From positions 725,244-762,343 of the forward strand of contig NW_025064889.1 in assembly GCF_019112545.1 (NCBI RefSeq): a DNA stretch of 37,100 nt, in the 5' to 3' direction. Source of the stretch: Guyanagaster necrorhizus (Eukaryota > Basidiomycota > Agaricomycetes > Agaricales > Physalacriaceae). The first letter of the stretch is position 1. Each line of letters opens with the position of its first letter. Below are positions 1 to 11,200 of the stretch, piece by piece. Made by a program: the position numbers and the translations under genes. The notes beneath the pieces are model-generated. The model did not search any database, was not told the origin of the DNA, and saw only the letters and a list, made by a program, of their open reading frames with translations.

Positions 1-221
1 CGGCCTCCCATTCTAGACGAAACAATTCTTTGGCCTCTTCAGGGCCATCGGGGGTGGATCCCCTCACCAGAGGCTCGGGAGTGCGTGAGCGATGACATAG
101 GTGATGATAGTGGTTTCAGATCAAGATACAAAACTCCCATGGCCACCAACAATCCTCCATGTGGCCCCACCGGCCATCGGAATCAGCACTCTTGAGGGCA
201 AGAACGCTAAAGGGGGGATAC
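1..221 (+). mobile_element. 3' internal end of an LTR retrotransposon, left copy
   Basis: This stretch lies just upstream of the left LTR. It matches the reverse complement of 35563-35800, with a 17-bp difference between the copies. It ends in a purine-rich run (about 209-218) directly before the LTR, as expected for a polypurine tract priming plus-strand synthesis. The element is therefore read on the plus strand and continues off the left edge. The opposite strand carries the start of the same zinc-cluster-type gene seen whole at the right end. In this copy the 17-bp difference shifts that gene's reading frame. Confidence 0.75.
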
Positions 222-713
222 TGTTATGCGCATGCCGCCGGCCTCCGTGTCACCTCAACCAACCATGAATTCTATCATGCTACCCACCGGACTCCGGCCG
301 CTTCCCATTACCTACTAATTTCATTTCACCATTATCATTTCACATCTGTATTTCACATTGTAATACCTAGACCCCGAACTCGGTAGCGAATATTCACACC
401 GGAACCCAATGGAACCCGACTCAGAATTAGCTACCATTAGTATATAAAGCCATGTATATCACTGTAACTACTCAGTTCGAATATCAACTTGGATAAGCCA
501 TCTACACTTCATACTCACTCCTCCCTATCTCATCCGTCGGATTCCGCTCCAAAGGATACTCCTGTTCACTTCTCTGACAGAACTCTGTTCTGTCCATCCA
601 GATCCTTGGGCCCCGACTCAAGGGTGACATTGCCAATAGCTTCGTCAATGCCCACGCACTCTGCCAGACTCCGCGCGTGCACTCAAGCCCACTCGATTGG
701 CACGTTCCTAACA
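222..713 (+). repeat. LTR of a Gypsy-type retrotransposon, left copy (492 bp)
   Basis: The repeat begins TGTTATGCGC and ends GTTCCTAACA, so it has the short inverted ends TGTTA...TAACA typical of LTRs. The inverted copy at 35071-35562 is also exactly 492 bp, and similarity stops at the same base in both. A TATA box sits at 441-448. A polypurine tract on its left makes this the 3' LTR of an element lying mostly outside the window. CpG sites are partly retained, unlike the DNA just to its right. The sequence itself encodes no protein here; assignment to Gypsy is inferred from a decayed related LTR lying near Gypsy pol at 32887. Confidence 0.85.
441..448 (+). promoter_or_regulatory. TATA box inside the left LTR
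   Basis: TATATAAA lies in the middle of the LTR, where the U3 promoter of a retrotransposon is expected. The same motif is kept in the inverted right LTR at about 35337-35344. Confidence 0.6.
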
Positions 714-1664
714 GGCACATAGTAAGATAAAGAAAATAGGGGCTCTCAGCACCTCTTGACATTCTGTATTACTTCAGCTACTCTAATCTCTGCTCATGCT
801 CTGTCCACTAGATCTCTGATATGTTCTGGCAGTGCAAGATATCAAAGTCCTTTGCTGATGTCTAATCAGCAGATGTCTGCCATCTGCTGCTCTCTAAGCC
901 ACCAGTAGTATCCAGGCAGATTCTTCTGTCACATGGACTCACCAGTTGAGAATATATTCATATCCTCTACTTGGCTCATATGGGTCTACTGTTCCTGATT
1001 CAGCAGACTGGTACTTACTCTCTCTGAGGCTATATGCATTGACTCCAAAGATGATCTGACTGATGTTCTGCTCTTAGATCAAGAGGCTTCAGAGTGTGCT
1101 GGCTGTAAGACTGGACTTATTCACCTGCCTAGAGTAGAGCCCAGATAGAGCTTCTGATGTATGCCCTTGGTGATAGTCAGCAGTGGAGGTGGCCACATCT
1201 CTCATTGGGGGTTGGCTTGTATAGCCATCATCCCCTCATACTGACTCTTTCTTGTCAGAGGTAGCCAGTCAGATAATAAGAGGAGGGGATTCAAATCCTC
1301 CTCTTTCATTTTGTACACTTTCAGATTCTGGAGATTGGATGATATAATTTGTGCTGCTGATGTCTGTGGGTTCTGAGGCTGATGGCTAGATGATGATGCT
1401 CTCCCAACTCAGGAGTGTGAGATACTAGTTGGAGGGCTTGACAAAGAAAATCCACTCTTTATTGGTTCTGCCACTCCTCCAGTTCTCTCCTTCTTCTTCA
1501 TTTCCTTGGTAATCATATGATATGATATCTGATAATTTCTGTTACTGCAATAAACAGGCAAGTGCCTGCAATGGAGGTGGCAATAATATTTCTGAGTATG
1601 AGTTTTATATGCTAGTCCTAGGCAAAGTGCTGCCAAACTAGGGCATGTGAAGTCTTGAGCTAAT
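714..1664. other. Decayed CpG-free DNA, no recognisable gene
   Basis: This stretch of about 950 bp lies between the Gypsy-type LTR and the Copia LTR. I found no CpG in it and every frame on both strands is broken by stops. It is probably old transposon sequence, but I cannot assign a family. A perfect 7-bp hairpin (arms 1280-1286 and 1297-1303) is the only local structure noted. Confidence 0.5.
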
Positions 1665-2087
1665 TGTTAGGCTTCCACTAACACTCACAAATTTCTAGCA
1701 ATGCTTCCACCAGAGTCCAATTCTAGATGCTGAGTCTGAGTCTGATTTTGATATAAAGTATGATGAGGATGATGAGATAAGCTATAAGGATTTCACAGAG
1801 AGGGTTGAAGGGCTGTGGCTAGTAGATATAGTCTGCTATTGTGGCAAGAGTATTTGCACCAAATAGTCAGAGAGTGTAGTAGGTGTATTAAACCTTAGCT
1901 CAAGACTGAGATACATCAGTATGTACTACTGTCTTATATACTGTCTGAAGAACTCTATGCCCTATAGATGACTATTGTCTGCTTTCCATGGCCTCTGCTC
2001 ATTGTCTGGGATAACAATGACTATGCTCTTGCTTTTGTTTATTATTGTTGCTCTGCTATACCATTGCTATGGTGAGTTTTCCATATA

Positions 2088-2110
2088 CAGTTGACTATCT
2101 CACACTGCAT
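2088..2110 (+). repeat. Left terminal inverted repeat of the pogo element
   Basis: This is 23 bp starting CAGTTGACTATCTCACA. It matches the reverse complement of 4462-4484 at 22 of 23 positions. TA precedes it. Confidence 0.93.
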
Positions 2111-2370
2111 GATGTCAAAATGCATAATTCTGACTTTGCATATGAATTGGGCTGGAACACAGTTGGGGAGCAGGGAAATGGGCTAGAAATGCATATTGCA
2201 TAATGCATATGGTTCTAGTCAGGAATATGCATTGTCAGATCAAAAATTATAGTAAGCTGATATGACATTATGCATATATTAGAACAATAAAGAACATAAT
2301 TTGTTTGTATGGACTATGACAAACATAAAAAAAATTATTGTAAAGCAACACAGCCTATATCTCTATAAAC

Positions 2371-4383
2371 ATGCCTCCTGAACCAACACAAAAACTGCAT
2401 GCTAAACCTGAAAATCCATATGAGCATACAAAACAGAAGGAGAAAGTCCCAATATACACATCATCAGCTCAGCCTCCAAAGCAGATCTCCTGCCCACACC
2501 TCACAACAGAAGACTGGCTCATAGTATTCAAACATGTTGATAACCATCCTTCCCATTAACATGCTGACATTGTGGCACATTTCACAAACTGAAAGGAAGG
2601 TGCACTGCTCTTTACCCAATCAACTCTTTCATGGAAACTGGCATCTCATACAAAAATTGAACAGCATGCAAATGAGAACCCTAATGCACTATCATCCAAA
2701 AAGTCTTGTATTGTCACCCAACCTGATGTGGAGCATGCTGTTGCATCCTGGTATCAGAACATGCAGCTCTGAGATGAGACTGTGACTGATGCAATGCTGA
2801 TAGAGAAGTGAAATTGAATTGAAAATTTGATGAATATTCCAGAGAATCAGTGTTTGAAAGGAGAGGGATGGTTGAGGTCATTCTGCAAGGCATGGAAGAT
2901 TCAGGAGGTTCAGCGGCATGGAGAAGCAGGCTCAGTGGATATGATGGCAGTGGAAAAAGAATGTGTGCATTTTCACAGTATTATAGTGAAATATGCAATG
3001 CAGGACAGATGAAATATTGATGAATCTGGTCTTGTCATCTTTGCCATCCCAGATTGTACCTTGGCATCTGGTCCTATGAGTGGATGAAAACAGGACAAGT
3101 TCCACATCACCATGTGTTTTGCTGTGAATGCAGATGGGAGTGAGCAGATGCCAGTTGTTTTCATTGGCAAGTCAAAGCAACCATGGTGTTTCAAGAAAAA
3201 GAGTCCAACAGCAATGGGATTCTATTATTGGAATAACAAGAAGACCTGGATGATGAGTGAAATATTTATGGAGTGGATGAAGATGTTTGATTTAAAGATG
3301 AAGAGAGAGAGGTGGCAGGTTCTGCTGACCTTGGACAACTTTCAAGGGCATTCCATCACTTATACACCCCATAACACAAAGCTGGAGTTCTTTGAGCCTA
3401 ATATGACTCCATATGTTCAGCTGCTAGATGCTGGTATTATCTGCTGCTTCAAGGCATATTATTGGAATGCCATGTGTATCCATGCACTTGATCTCGATGA
3501 TCTTGGAGAGTCTGAGATTTTCAAGCTTGATCTTCTTGAAGCTATGACTATCACTCATGATGCTTGGGCAAATGTCAGCAGTGAAATGATAGCAAACTGC
3601 TGGAAACACACTGGTATAATGCCTGACAATGCACCTGAGTCACAGTCTACCACACCATTCAATGATTTCCAAGATGCCTCACTCCTCAAGTCTGCATGGA
3701 ACCTTGTTTATGACTTTGCCTCAACAGACAAATACATGCTTTCAGGGATCGAACAGGCATTGCAGAATCTGCTTGGAAACCAATATGCTGATGCTGACTG
3801 GTGTCCTGCTCTTATGGCTGTTATGAATGCAGAGAACAATGTTGGTAAAGCACTGGAGGCAGTCAATCAGTTGGCTTCTTTGTCACAGTCAAAAATGAAC
3901 ACACCTCCCACTCAAATTGCCCCCATTCAACAGCTCCAGACAGCAGAGATAATGTTGAAGGATCATCTTGTCGAATTGAAACAATGAAATCACATGTTTG
4001 GTCCTATTCCAACCATTGAAGAAATGGTTAACTCTATTGCAGAAGAGTATACTGAAGATCTTGAGGTGATGCCAACAGATGAGGAGATTGTTGCTGCTGT
4101 CAAGCATGATATTGCAGTAGAAAATGGGGAAATAACTGTCATTGATGATGATGAGGAGGAAGAAGAGGAAGAGGAGGGTGAGGAAGAACAGACCTTGATA
4201 ACTACAAGGGAAGGATTTGAGCTTATTCAAAAGCTGGAGGCATTTTGTGTTTCACAAGGTGACCAGGGTGGATTAGTACCACAGCTGAGGAAGTTGAGAG
4301 GGGCATTATTCAAGGAGATGCATGGAAAGCTGACCCAAAAGCCACTGACAGCATTTTGGGGCAATGACGACATTGTCACATAA
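2371..4383 (+). pseudogene. pogo-type transposase, inactivated by stops
   Basis: A single reading frame of about 670 codons with no frameshift runs through the whole element. In-frame stops lie at about 2557, 2599, 2773, 2812, 2818, 3010, 3088 and 3985. The N-terminal half is a CENP-B-type helix-turn-helix DNA-binding region, with recognisable NIPE, GEGWL and HGEAGSVD motifs at about 2832-2941. The DDE catalytic core follows: IDESG holds the first aspartate (about 3016), LTLDNFQGH the second (about 3330-3356), and LLDAGIICCFKAYY lies near the third acidic position (about 3418-3462). A run of acidic residues sits near the C terminus (about 4145-4190). Cut-and-paste transposition is the family role; this copy cannot encode an intact protein. 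Confidence 0.92.
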
Positions 4384-4461
4384 AGTCACATGTCACATCA
4401 TATGCCATTTTGGTTCTGCATAAATCTATAAATGCATACAGTTTTGGTGTCTCCCGACCAT

Positions 4462-4484
4462 ATGCATTGTGAGATAGTCAACTG
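4462..4484 (-). repeat. Right terminal inverted repeat of the pogo element
   Basis: This is the reverse complement of the left repeat with one mismatch. It is followed by the TA duplication at 4485-4486. Confidence 0.93.
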
Positions 4485-4692
4485 TACTACAGTTCCTATT
4501 GTGTTCCAGATGTGGGACAGTGATAGTTACCACATTGTTTCTTGTCATCTTATTGTGCATCAATGAATAAAGTGTAGCCATGGTGTCATCATGTCTTCAT
4601 CATCTTTTGTAAGGTTGGCCTGGGGTTGGAATTGGTAAGCATCTGCTTACTAAGCATTGGCAGGTCATGATTTAGAGGCAAAAATTGTGACA

Positions 4693-5346
4693 AGCATGCT
4701 TAGTACCAAATCAAATCCATGTCCATGATTGATCTGACAATAAAAGTGGATGCTCCAGCTAGTACCAAAGCTTCACATGCACAAATTGAATCAAGTGAGT
4801 ACCTCTGGAGAGAAGAAGCTGCCAAGACCTAAGAGAAGGACTGAGCAAATGCCAAGACTGTATGATTGCTGATGGATCTTGATGATGATGACTCAGAAGA
4901 TGTAATTGCCCTCAAAATCTCAGAACTCATGAATATCTCAGACAGATATGACTAGTGGGTCCCTGAAAACCATGATGAAGCAATCATCAAACAAGAATCT
5001 TGAAGGCCACTCATGGATGAAGAGATTTGTTGCATGGAAGAATGGAATATATGGAAAGTTGCCCTGAGAGAACCATGGATGAAAACAATCAATACCAGAT
5101 GAGTGTATGACAAGAAGATTGATAGCTTCACTGTGGAATTACTAAGGTGAAAAGTGAGGCTAGTGGTGAAGGGGTTCACTCAGATCAAAGGACTGCACTA
5201 CTTTGAGTCATTTGTAGCTGTCATGTAGTATGAGTCTCTACACATGTTCTTCACCATCATCACTGCTAAAGAACTTGACTTCTGACTCGTTGACTTCATT
5301 GATGCATACCTCAATGCAGAATCCCAGGGAGAGAACTATGTAGACT
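4693..5346 (+). pseudogene. Ty1/Copia pol remnant (reverse transcriptase N-terminal part)
   Basis: One frame with several stops resembles the start of Copia reverse transcriptase (RVT_2). Recognisable pieces are RLVVKGFTQIKGLHYFES (about 5157-5210), YESLHMFF (about 5230-5253) and LVDFIDAYLNAE (about 5287-5322). The stretch between the LTR and these motifs is only about 400 bp, so gag, protease and most of integrase are missing. The sequence ends abruptly near 5346, where CpG-containing host DNA begins, so the rest of pol and the 3' LTR are also gone. Confidence 0.8.
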
Positions 5347-5555
5347 CGCTCAGCACATCCGGTATCGGGGACTTGTGAGTCATGAAACTTATTATGAAGC
5401 AATGCGCCTCATTCAGTGCGTCGGTTAGTCGATAATGACCCTCGGGTGACAGCCAGCGATGGCTCTTTCAAGGTCGACAATGAGACAAGACTCTCGTAGT
5501 TGGTTACTAGTACTGTGTATTTTGGTGCGATGGATAGGTAGGATAGTTACGTGTA
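5347..5555. other. 3' flank of the mannosidase gene
   Basis: CpG dinucleotides reappear at once (5349 onward). I see no gene. The stretch is probably the mannosidase 3' untranslated region plus a short spacer up to the transposon edge. Confidence 0.4.
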
Positions 5556-8140
5556 TCACGAGAATCCGGTTCTTATTGTTGGATTGAATATGGGTAGCGG
5601 ATGTGCCTCCGTGTTGAACACATACTCTGTGCGTGGTCTTCAGGAAAACAGCTCGTAGGAATAGCATGAAATACGCACTATCCAGAGATAATACATTTGC
5701 GTCATCAAAAAGCAGATACAAGTACTTCAAGGTCTCGCTCTGGGAAAGATCATCAGCTAAAACTAACTTCCGCAAAAAAGTCACAAACCAGCAAGAACGT
5801 TTCCATCTTATCCTCGAGCCGTACAGGAACTTCGTCGACGTTGACAATCGTCGCATATCCGCCAGTCTCAACCTTGCAATACTTTTCGATCGACTGGAAA
5901 ATTCTCCACCCAAAATCCCGGTACTTCTTGTCGCCCGAGAGTCGGTACGCCAGGAAGAGCGACTCCACCGTTTCAGGGCTGATTATCATTCAGTTCGTGG
6001 AACTCCGAAAAGTCCGGCCACGCACCGTAACATGTAACGGGCGTCGTAAGGAGGGAAAGCACCCGGTCTGAGTGACATACAGCAATGAGTGAAACGGGAT
6101 AAGCCCAACTCAAGGTTCAGCCGCACCTAGCGCCTTTGATGTACCAATCGGAAGGGGCGCCGACTTTCTGATCTATTCCATCGCTAGGTATTCTGAAGTA
6201 GACGATCTCTGGTGCCAATCCACTGGGTGAAGTGAGCACCTTTGAGGGGTATGAAAGTAACAAGGCACGTACGTAGCAGTGTCGTGAGTATCCATGCAAG
6301 TCTTGATAAGGGCTGCTCCTGATTTCCAGTCTCGTAGCCCCGTAGGAGCGAGTTCCTGTCCTCTCGGAGGTACGGAAATGGTGTCGAAAAGAGCCCCGGC
6401 TGTAGTTGCTCCAAGCATAAGAGACCCTCCAATGAAGCAGACCAAATGGTCTTGTTTAGGAGTTAACCGCCAAGAGCTATGACCATCAGACAACGGAAGT
6501 GTAGTTGTACACTTCAGAACACGCACATGTCATTATTCCTGTTACGTTCAGGTATCAGCTCTGCGGTGTATAGCATTTTGGTGCTGGCACTCTTTTGGAT
6601 GAGATACTGGTGAATTCCTTGCACAGTGTTGTCATACATCTGTATAAAATTCAGCGTATATTTCGGTAGTGATCAGAAATGGTACCTCGCGGTAGACATC
6701 CTCTGTTCGGTTCTAGAAGAAATCAGGATAAGTAGGCTATACCTGTACAAACTCACAGTTTGGATATATTGCTTTCTGTTGCGGGATCAATGGGGAGAGT
6801 ATATTTTGGAATGACCCACTTACAGCAAATACTCGTAGTAAGAGTCACCCCTGGATCCCAGACGAATGGCCGATGGGACAAACTGACCCCCTTCCAGACT
6901 ACGACTCGTTAGTCAAACTGACAACAATGTGTACAGAAAGGAAGGACCTCATGTAGATGGAAGCAAGACCGTGGGGCATTTTCGCAGCCTTGATGACTTT
7001 CATTACCTGATCGTCAACTCCGCATTATACTTCACATCTATAGCGATCATCACTCACGTTTTCGACTTTTTCCCAATATATGTCATTGTCAGTTAGGAAG
7101 CTTAAGTAGCGGAACTCTAGCTGTAATGTTGATATCTCCGCGGTGCTGACGAGCAGAGGGAGTTCCGAGTCTGGAATACCTTTGTGTTCCATCAGGTTTA
7201 TCATTGGAAGGGGTAAACCAGTGGCTGTGTCGAACGCAGGCAGAAGGCGGTTGGCCAGGTCGACGGCGTGCTCAAGATAGAGGGGATCTTCACCGGATAT
7301 GTGGTAAGCCGAGAGAAGCCCACCGAGAACACGTATGGTTGTCTGTGGATTATCTATCAGCTCCTGCGCAGCAGGTTGCATAATGGAAACATAATTGACC
7401 TCGAAAGTGCTGAAGCTTCCATTCTTTTCAAACGACAGCTTGTCTGCCACCCAGGTTCGCGCACGAGCATAATCATCGTCGAGACCCATGATCAGCATAG
7501 TGTCAATGGAATCTATGACAGTGTATCCAATTCCGCCGGTGTCCGTCAGGTTGGATCCATTCCGACTGATGGGATGATATTCGTCAGACCCCATGGCATC
7601 CCTCTCTATGGTCGCGTCAGCGGTGCACATATACGTCAGACGACGAGAAACGAACCATAGGCTCTCCATGCGTACTGCGAGAACGTGAATAAAATCCGCA
7701 GTAAGAGACGATGAACCCACTTTGAATGCCTCCACTACTGCGTCTCTTTTCGGTATGTCTGCACTCCTATTGGCGACCCGCACACGAATGCCAGCTCTGT
7801 ACGAGGGTTGCCATGGATCTTCTCCTAGCCATGAATTGACAAGCTGAGTAACAGGACTGGGATTCTTCGGTATTTTGTGAGGAGAGATATAGCATAATAA
7901 GGAACCCATGCGCACAAGGTATATGAATGTCCCGAATGCAATGAGAAAGGGTATCCAGATAATCTTGGCATATTTTTGAACGGACGAGAAATCTACGTTC
8001 AGGTCATTGCTACTCTGAGTAAGAGTTCAGCAGGACATAAAGGATACGAGACGAAGAAGACGAACGGGTTCATGTTGAGTATGCTTGGCAGCCGGTTTCG
8101 AAGACGCCTTTTTCCTTTTCCTTGGCCCTGGGTCGGACAT
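5556..8140 (-). CDS. MNS1: Class I alpha-1,2-mannosidase, GH47
   Basis: Glycoside hydrolase family 47 enzyme, which trims alpha-1,2-linked mannose from N-glycans in the ER or early Golgi. The start at 8140 gives a short basic cytoplasmic tail. After an intron comes one hydrophobic signal-anchor (about 7895-7975), so it is a type II membrane protein. Family landmarks in order: MGSDEYHP, DSIDTMLIMGL, TTIRVLGGLLSAYH, TLQLEFRYLS, RLTPKQDHLVCF, ALIKTCMDT, GLAPEIVYF, PETVESLFLAYR, GGYATIVNVDEVP and EDKMETF. The last exons splice to SETLKYLYLLFDD and then YVFNTEAHPLP, ending at TGA (5556-5558). The two cysteines of the conserved disulfide (LVCF, TCMDT) are present. Introns are many and about 50 nt long. 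It is divergent from EMC1. ER rather than Golgi residence is inferred. Confidence 0.93.
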
Positions 8141-8268
8141 GAAGTTATTACAAACAAGAAAAGAGGTGAAATCATGATGCGCTTGCCACGTTTGCCGAGC
8201 CGTTCTTAAATAAACAAAGAAAGCACCTCTCTCTCTGCTCTTGTCCCTTTTCTCCTCGTTAGGCCTCA
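8141..8268. promoter_or_regulatory. Shared divergent promoter, GH47 mannosidase / EMC1
   Basis: Only 128 bp separate the two start codons. The EMC1 side has an A-rich stretch (TTAAATAAACAAAGAAAG, about 8207-8224) followed by a CT-rich leader. No clear TATA box faces the mannosidase. Confidence 0.6.
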
Positions 8269-11200
8269 ATGAGGCTTGTTTCTCTCCTCATCGTCGCATC
8301 ATGGCTTGGGACGACTCTTGGGATACAGGAATCCGATGCCGGCATCATTGACTGGCACAAACTACTTGTCGGTGTACCTCTGGTGGATTCAACCTCGGCT
8401 GCGCCTATATTTCACCGCGTTGGAGGCAAGAACACGAAGAGCGTCATACTTACAGCAACCAAGCAGAATGTATTGGCTGCTTTGAATCCTGTCGACGGTT
8501 CAGTAGGTACGTGTTGACCGTGTCGTTGCGGTGGAAGGCTGACGAATACTTCAATGAAGCCTGGCGACATGTATTCGAGCCAGAAGATACAGTCGTAACA
8601 TTTGAGAAGCAAGATACCAGTGCGTTCCTAAAGAGAGTCAACTACCTCTCCTTGACACAATTCTTATCTAGCTGTTGCGTCTCTTTCTGGGCCTGGAGGC
8701 GCGACTCTACGATCTTTTGACATTTTGAGTGGCCTTCTCTTGTTAGAAAAGCGTCTACATCCTCCGGAAACGAGTTTACCCTTGGAGCCTGGCCATACAG
8801 GATCAAGCATTGTTTTCACAGCTGATTCGGATATCATTGCCTTGACCAATGGACACATGGTTCAATTCATCACCAAGTCGGGGAACATACGCTGGACATG
8901 GACGTTGGAAGACCAAAGGTATGGTGTAATATTTAAGTACTGTCTGGTTACCAACCCCATCGGTTCCACTTGTAGTTCCCTTGTCATATACACCCACGTC
9001 ATTGCCACCTCCACTGCCATATATGCTGTCGGGTTGGCTAAATCATATTCTTCCTACATTCTGCATGTCGCAGCCCTCTCACCCGAGTCCGGACAGCTTC
9101 TCTCAACGGCCCATGTAGCATCAAGTGTCACAAATCCTTCCACGGACCTCGCATTGCTAACCAGCAATACCGTTTCGCGGTTAGCATGGCTAGAACAAGG
9201 AGCATTGAAGTCTGTTGCACTCTCAGCGTCGTTAAAAGAGAAACCTACGACAATCAAGGGGGCAACCTATAGACGACTTCTCGACGTTGGTTTAAGCAAG
9301 CATGGCTACATGGTTGCCATCATGTCTGATGGAGCAGGGCGCGTTTTCAGATTGGAAGAAGATGGATCCGCCTTGAATAATATCTGGGAGTTTGAAGGAT
9401 CTGTAAGTACATGCAACACACTCTGTCCTTGTTTCTCTCAATCCAACCTAGGCTTATAATTCTCGGCACTCGGAATCTTTGTATGCTGGTGGATTTGACA
9501 AGATTGGATATCCATATATTGGGCGCCTCTATTGGTCACATGCATTCAAGGTGAGTCGTCCTCTGTATGATTAACGATGATACATGAGCAATCGTAGTTT
9601 GCATCTGCAGAACTCCTGGCGCCACACCTGGCATCCGGAAAAGGGCTAGTGACCGGCTTTTCCTTCCCTTTTGATACCTACAACCACGGGGTCATAACCC
9701 ATGTGTGTGATTTTTCTCTTCGTCAAAGAAGCCCTTTGATATCAGTTGATGTAGATAACAATGGATGCCGCCAATCCTTCTCCTTTCACTGTTCTTGGAC
9801 GGTTCTTCTTGACTACGACTACGGGCACAGTTCAACTCTGGCAGCAGGACAAGCTGCAATGGACACGAGAAGAATCCTTGGCTTCTGTTCGCGTAGCCGA
9901 ATTCGTCGAGTTACCTGAACACATTGTTACCTCGTCTCATGACCGGGATGAGCAATTCTCTGAGCGTGTACGAAGACATATATCCGACGCCCAAAACTTT
10001 CCGCGATATTTGCTCAATTTCGTCCGAAGGTTTGCGACTGGCTCGTATGCTTCGGCCTCGTCGTCTGTGGCTGCCAAGGATGGGTCATTATCTCGCGATG
10101 CGTTTGGATTCAGACAGATCATTCTCGTCGCTACCGACTTTGGAAAACTTTTTGCTCTCGACTCGAGTAATGGAAATGTTTTATGGAGCCGTATTCTCGG
10201 ACTTGGATGGGCGGCAGAAGTTGGGGGCAAGCATTTACCCGTCAAGATTTTTGTGACCCGAACGGTGAGCGATGGAGAGTCACCACAAGCCGTTCTGGTT
10301 ACGCAGAGGCGAGCAAACAACGTGAGTCTGGGCATTTTTATACAGAATGATTCTGACTTGTCTTAGGGTCTTCTGGACACTACGTTATTCCACTTTGACG
10401 CCTTGACAGGTCTCGATGCCCGTTCAAACGCAGAGAAAAGCAAGGTCTTGGAAGGAACGGACATACCTGAAGCCATGGTGGACGCCTTTATGCTTCACAA
10501 GGACGACACGAGGGTTATTATAGTCTTGGATGAACTACTACAGGTCAGTTTTCTGCGTATTTGTTTTTATCTTGTATCAATGACGTTCTAGGCGCACCTC
10601 TACCCTGACACTGATGAATCGAAGAAATTTCTGCTCGAAAATGGCTCCTCGCTTCACTTTCCGCTTCAAATGAACGTTCCAGATGGGCGCCAAGTTGTTG
10701 GACACCATTTAGCCGAAGTTCCATCGCTGAGCGGTTATCTTCTGGCAAGACCGACCTGGACGCTCTCACTGGCACATGGAGAGACCATCCAGTCTTTGGT
10801 TCCGGCTGCTCGAGGGCCAGTAGCGTCTATTGGTAAAGTACTGGGGAACCGGACGACACTGTACAAGTATCTGAATCCGCGGACATTTGTGGTCTTGACT
10901 GACGCTGTTGCTTCCGAGCTTCCGGGTTGTGGACTGTATGTCGTTGATGCAGCCAAGGGCACGATAATTTACCAAGTTTCTCTTCCCGCCAACGTCGGGA
11001 AGTGTGATATCAGGGCGACATTGACAGAAAACTGGCTGATTTATCATTACTACGATGAAGACTTTAGCGGCGTCGGACAAGCTAAAGGGTACAGAATGGT
11101 GACTGTTGAGCTGTACGAAGGTTCGCGGGCAGACGACAAGACACAAAGGTAAAAAAAAAAAGCTTGCCATTGATTATTTAAAGCCCAAACTGACATTTGC

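Larger units (their letters stand above)
2088..4484 (+). mobile_element. pogo-type (Tc1/mariner superfamily) DNA transposon
   Basis: Both ends carry a 23-bp terminal inverted repeat beginning CAGTTGACTATCTCACA, with one mismatch between arms. The element is flanked by TA on both sides (2086-2087 and 4485-4486), the target duplication of this superfamily. The paralogous Copia LTR at 31579-32211 lacks the insert and gives an independent empty site at about 32004, where TA now reads TG. The element encodes one transposase, now broken by stop codons. Many ATGCAT-type motifs lie just inside the ends. Confidence 0.93.
1665..4692 (+). mobile_element. Ty1/Copia LTR interrupted by a pogo element
   Basis: The left part (1665-2087) and right part (4487-4692) together make about 629 bp. 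They match the uninterrupted 633-bp solo LTR at 31579-32211. The LTR starts TGTTAGG and ends TGACA. The 2,397 bp between the two parts is a DNA transposon. Copia reverse-transcriptase remnants follow directly, so this is the 5' LTR of a plus-strand element. The host sequence before it is CTAAT; the matching 3' target duplication is not present because the element is truncated near 5346. Confidence 0.85.

Noticed and set aside
489..722. Open frame of 77 codons inside the left LTR, repeated in the right LTR and running on into integrase there
   Set aside because: It differs between copies mainly by CpG transitions without regard to codons and ends right after the LTR. The right-hand extension into integrase is chance read-through at the insertion point.
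1280..1303. tRNA B-box-like sequence (GGATTCAAATCC) in a hairpin
   Set aside because: No matching A box, acceptor stem or anticodon arm can be drawn upstream; the hairpin alone explains the pattern.
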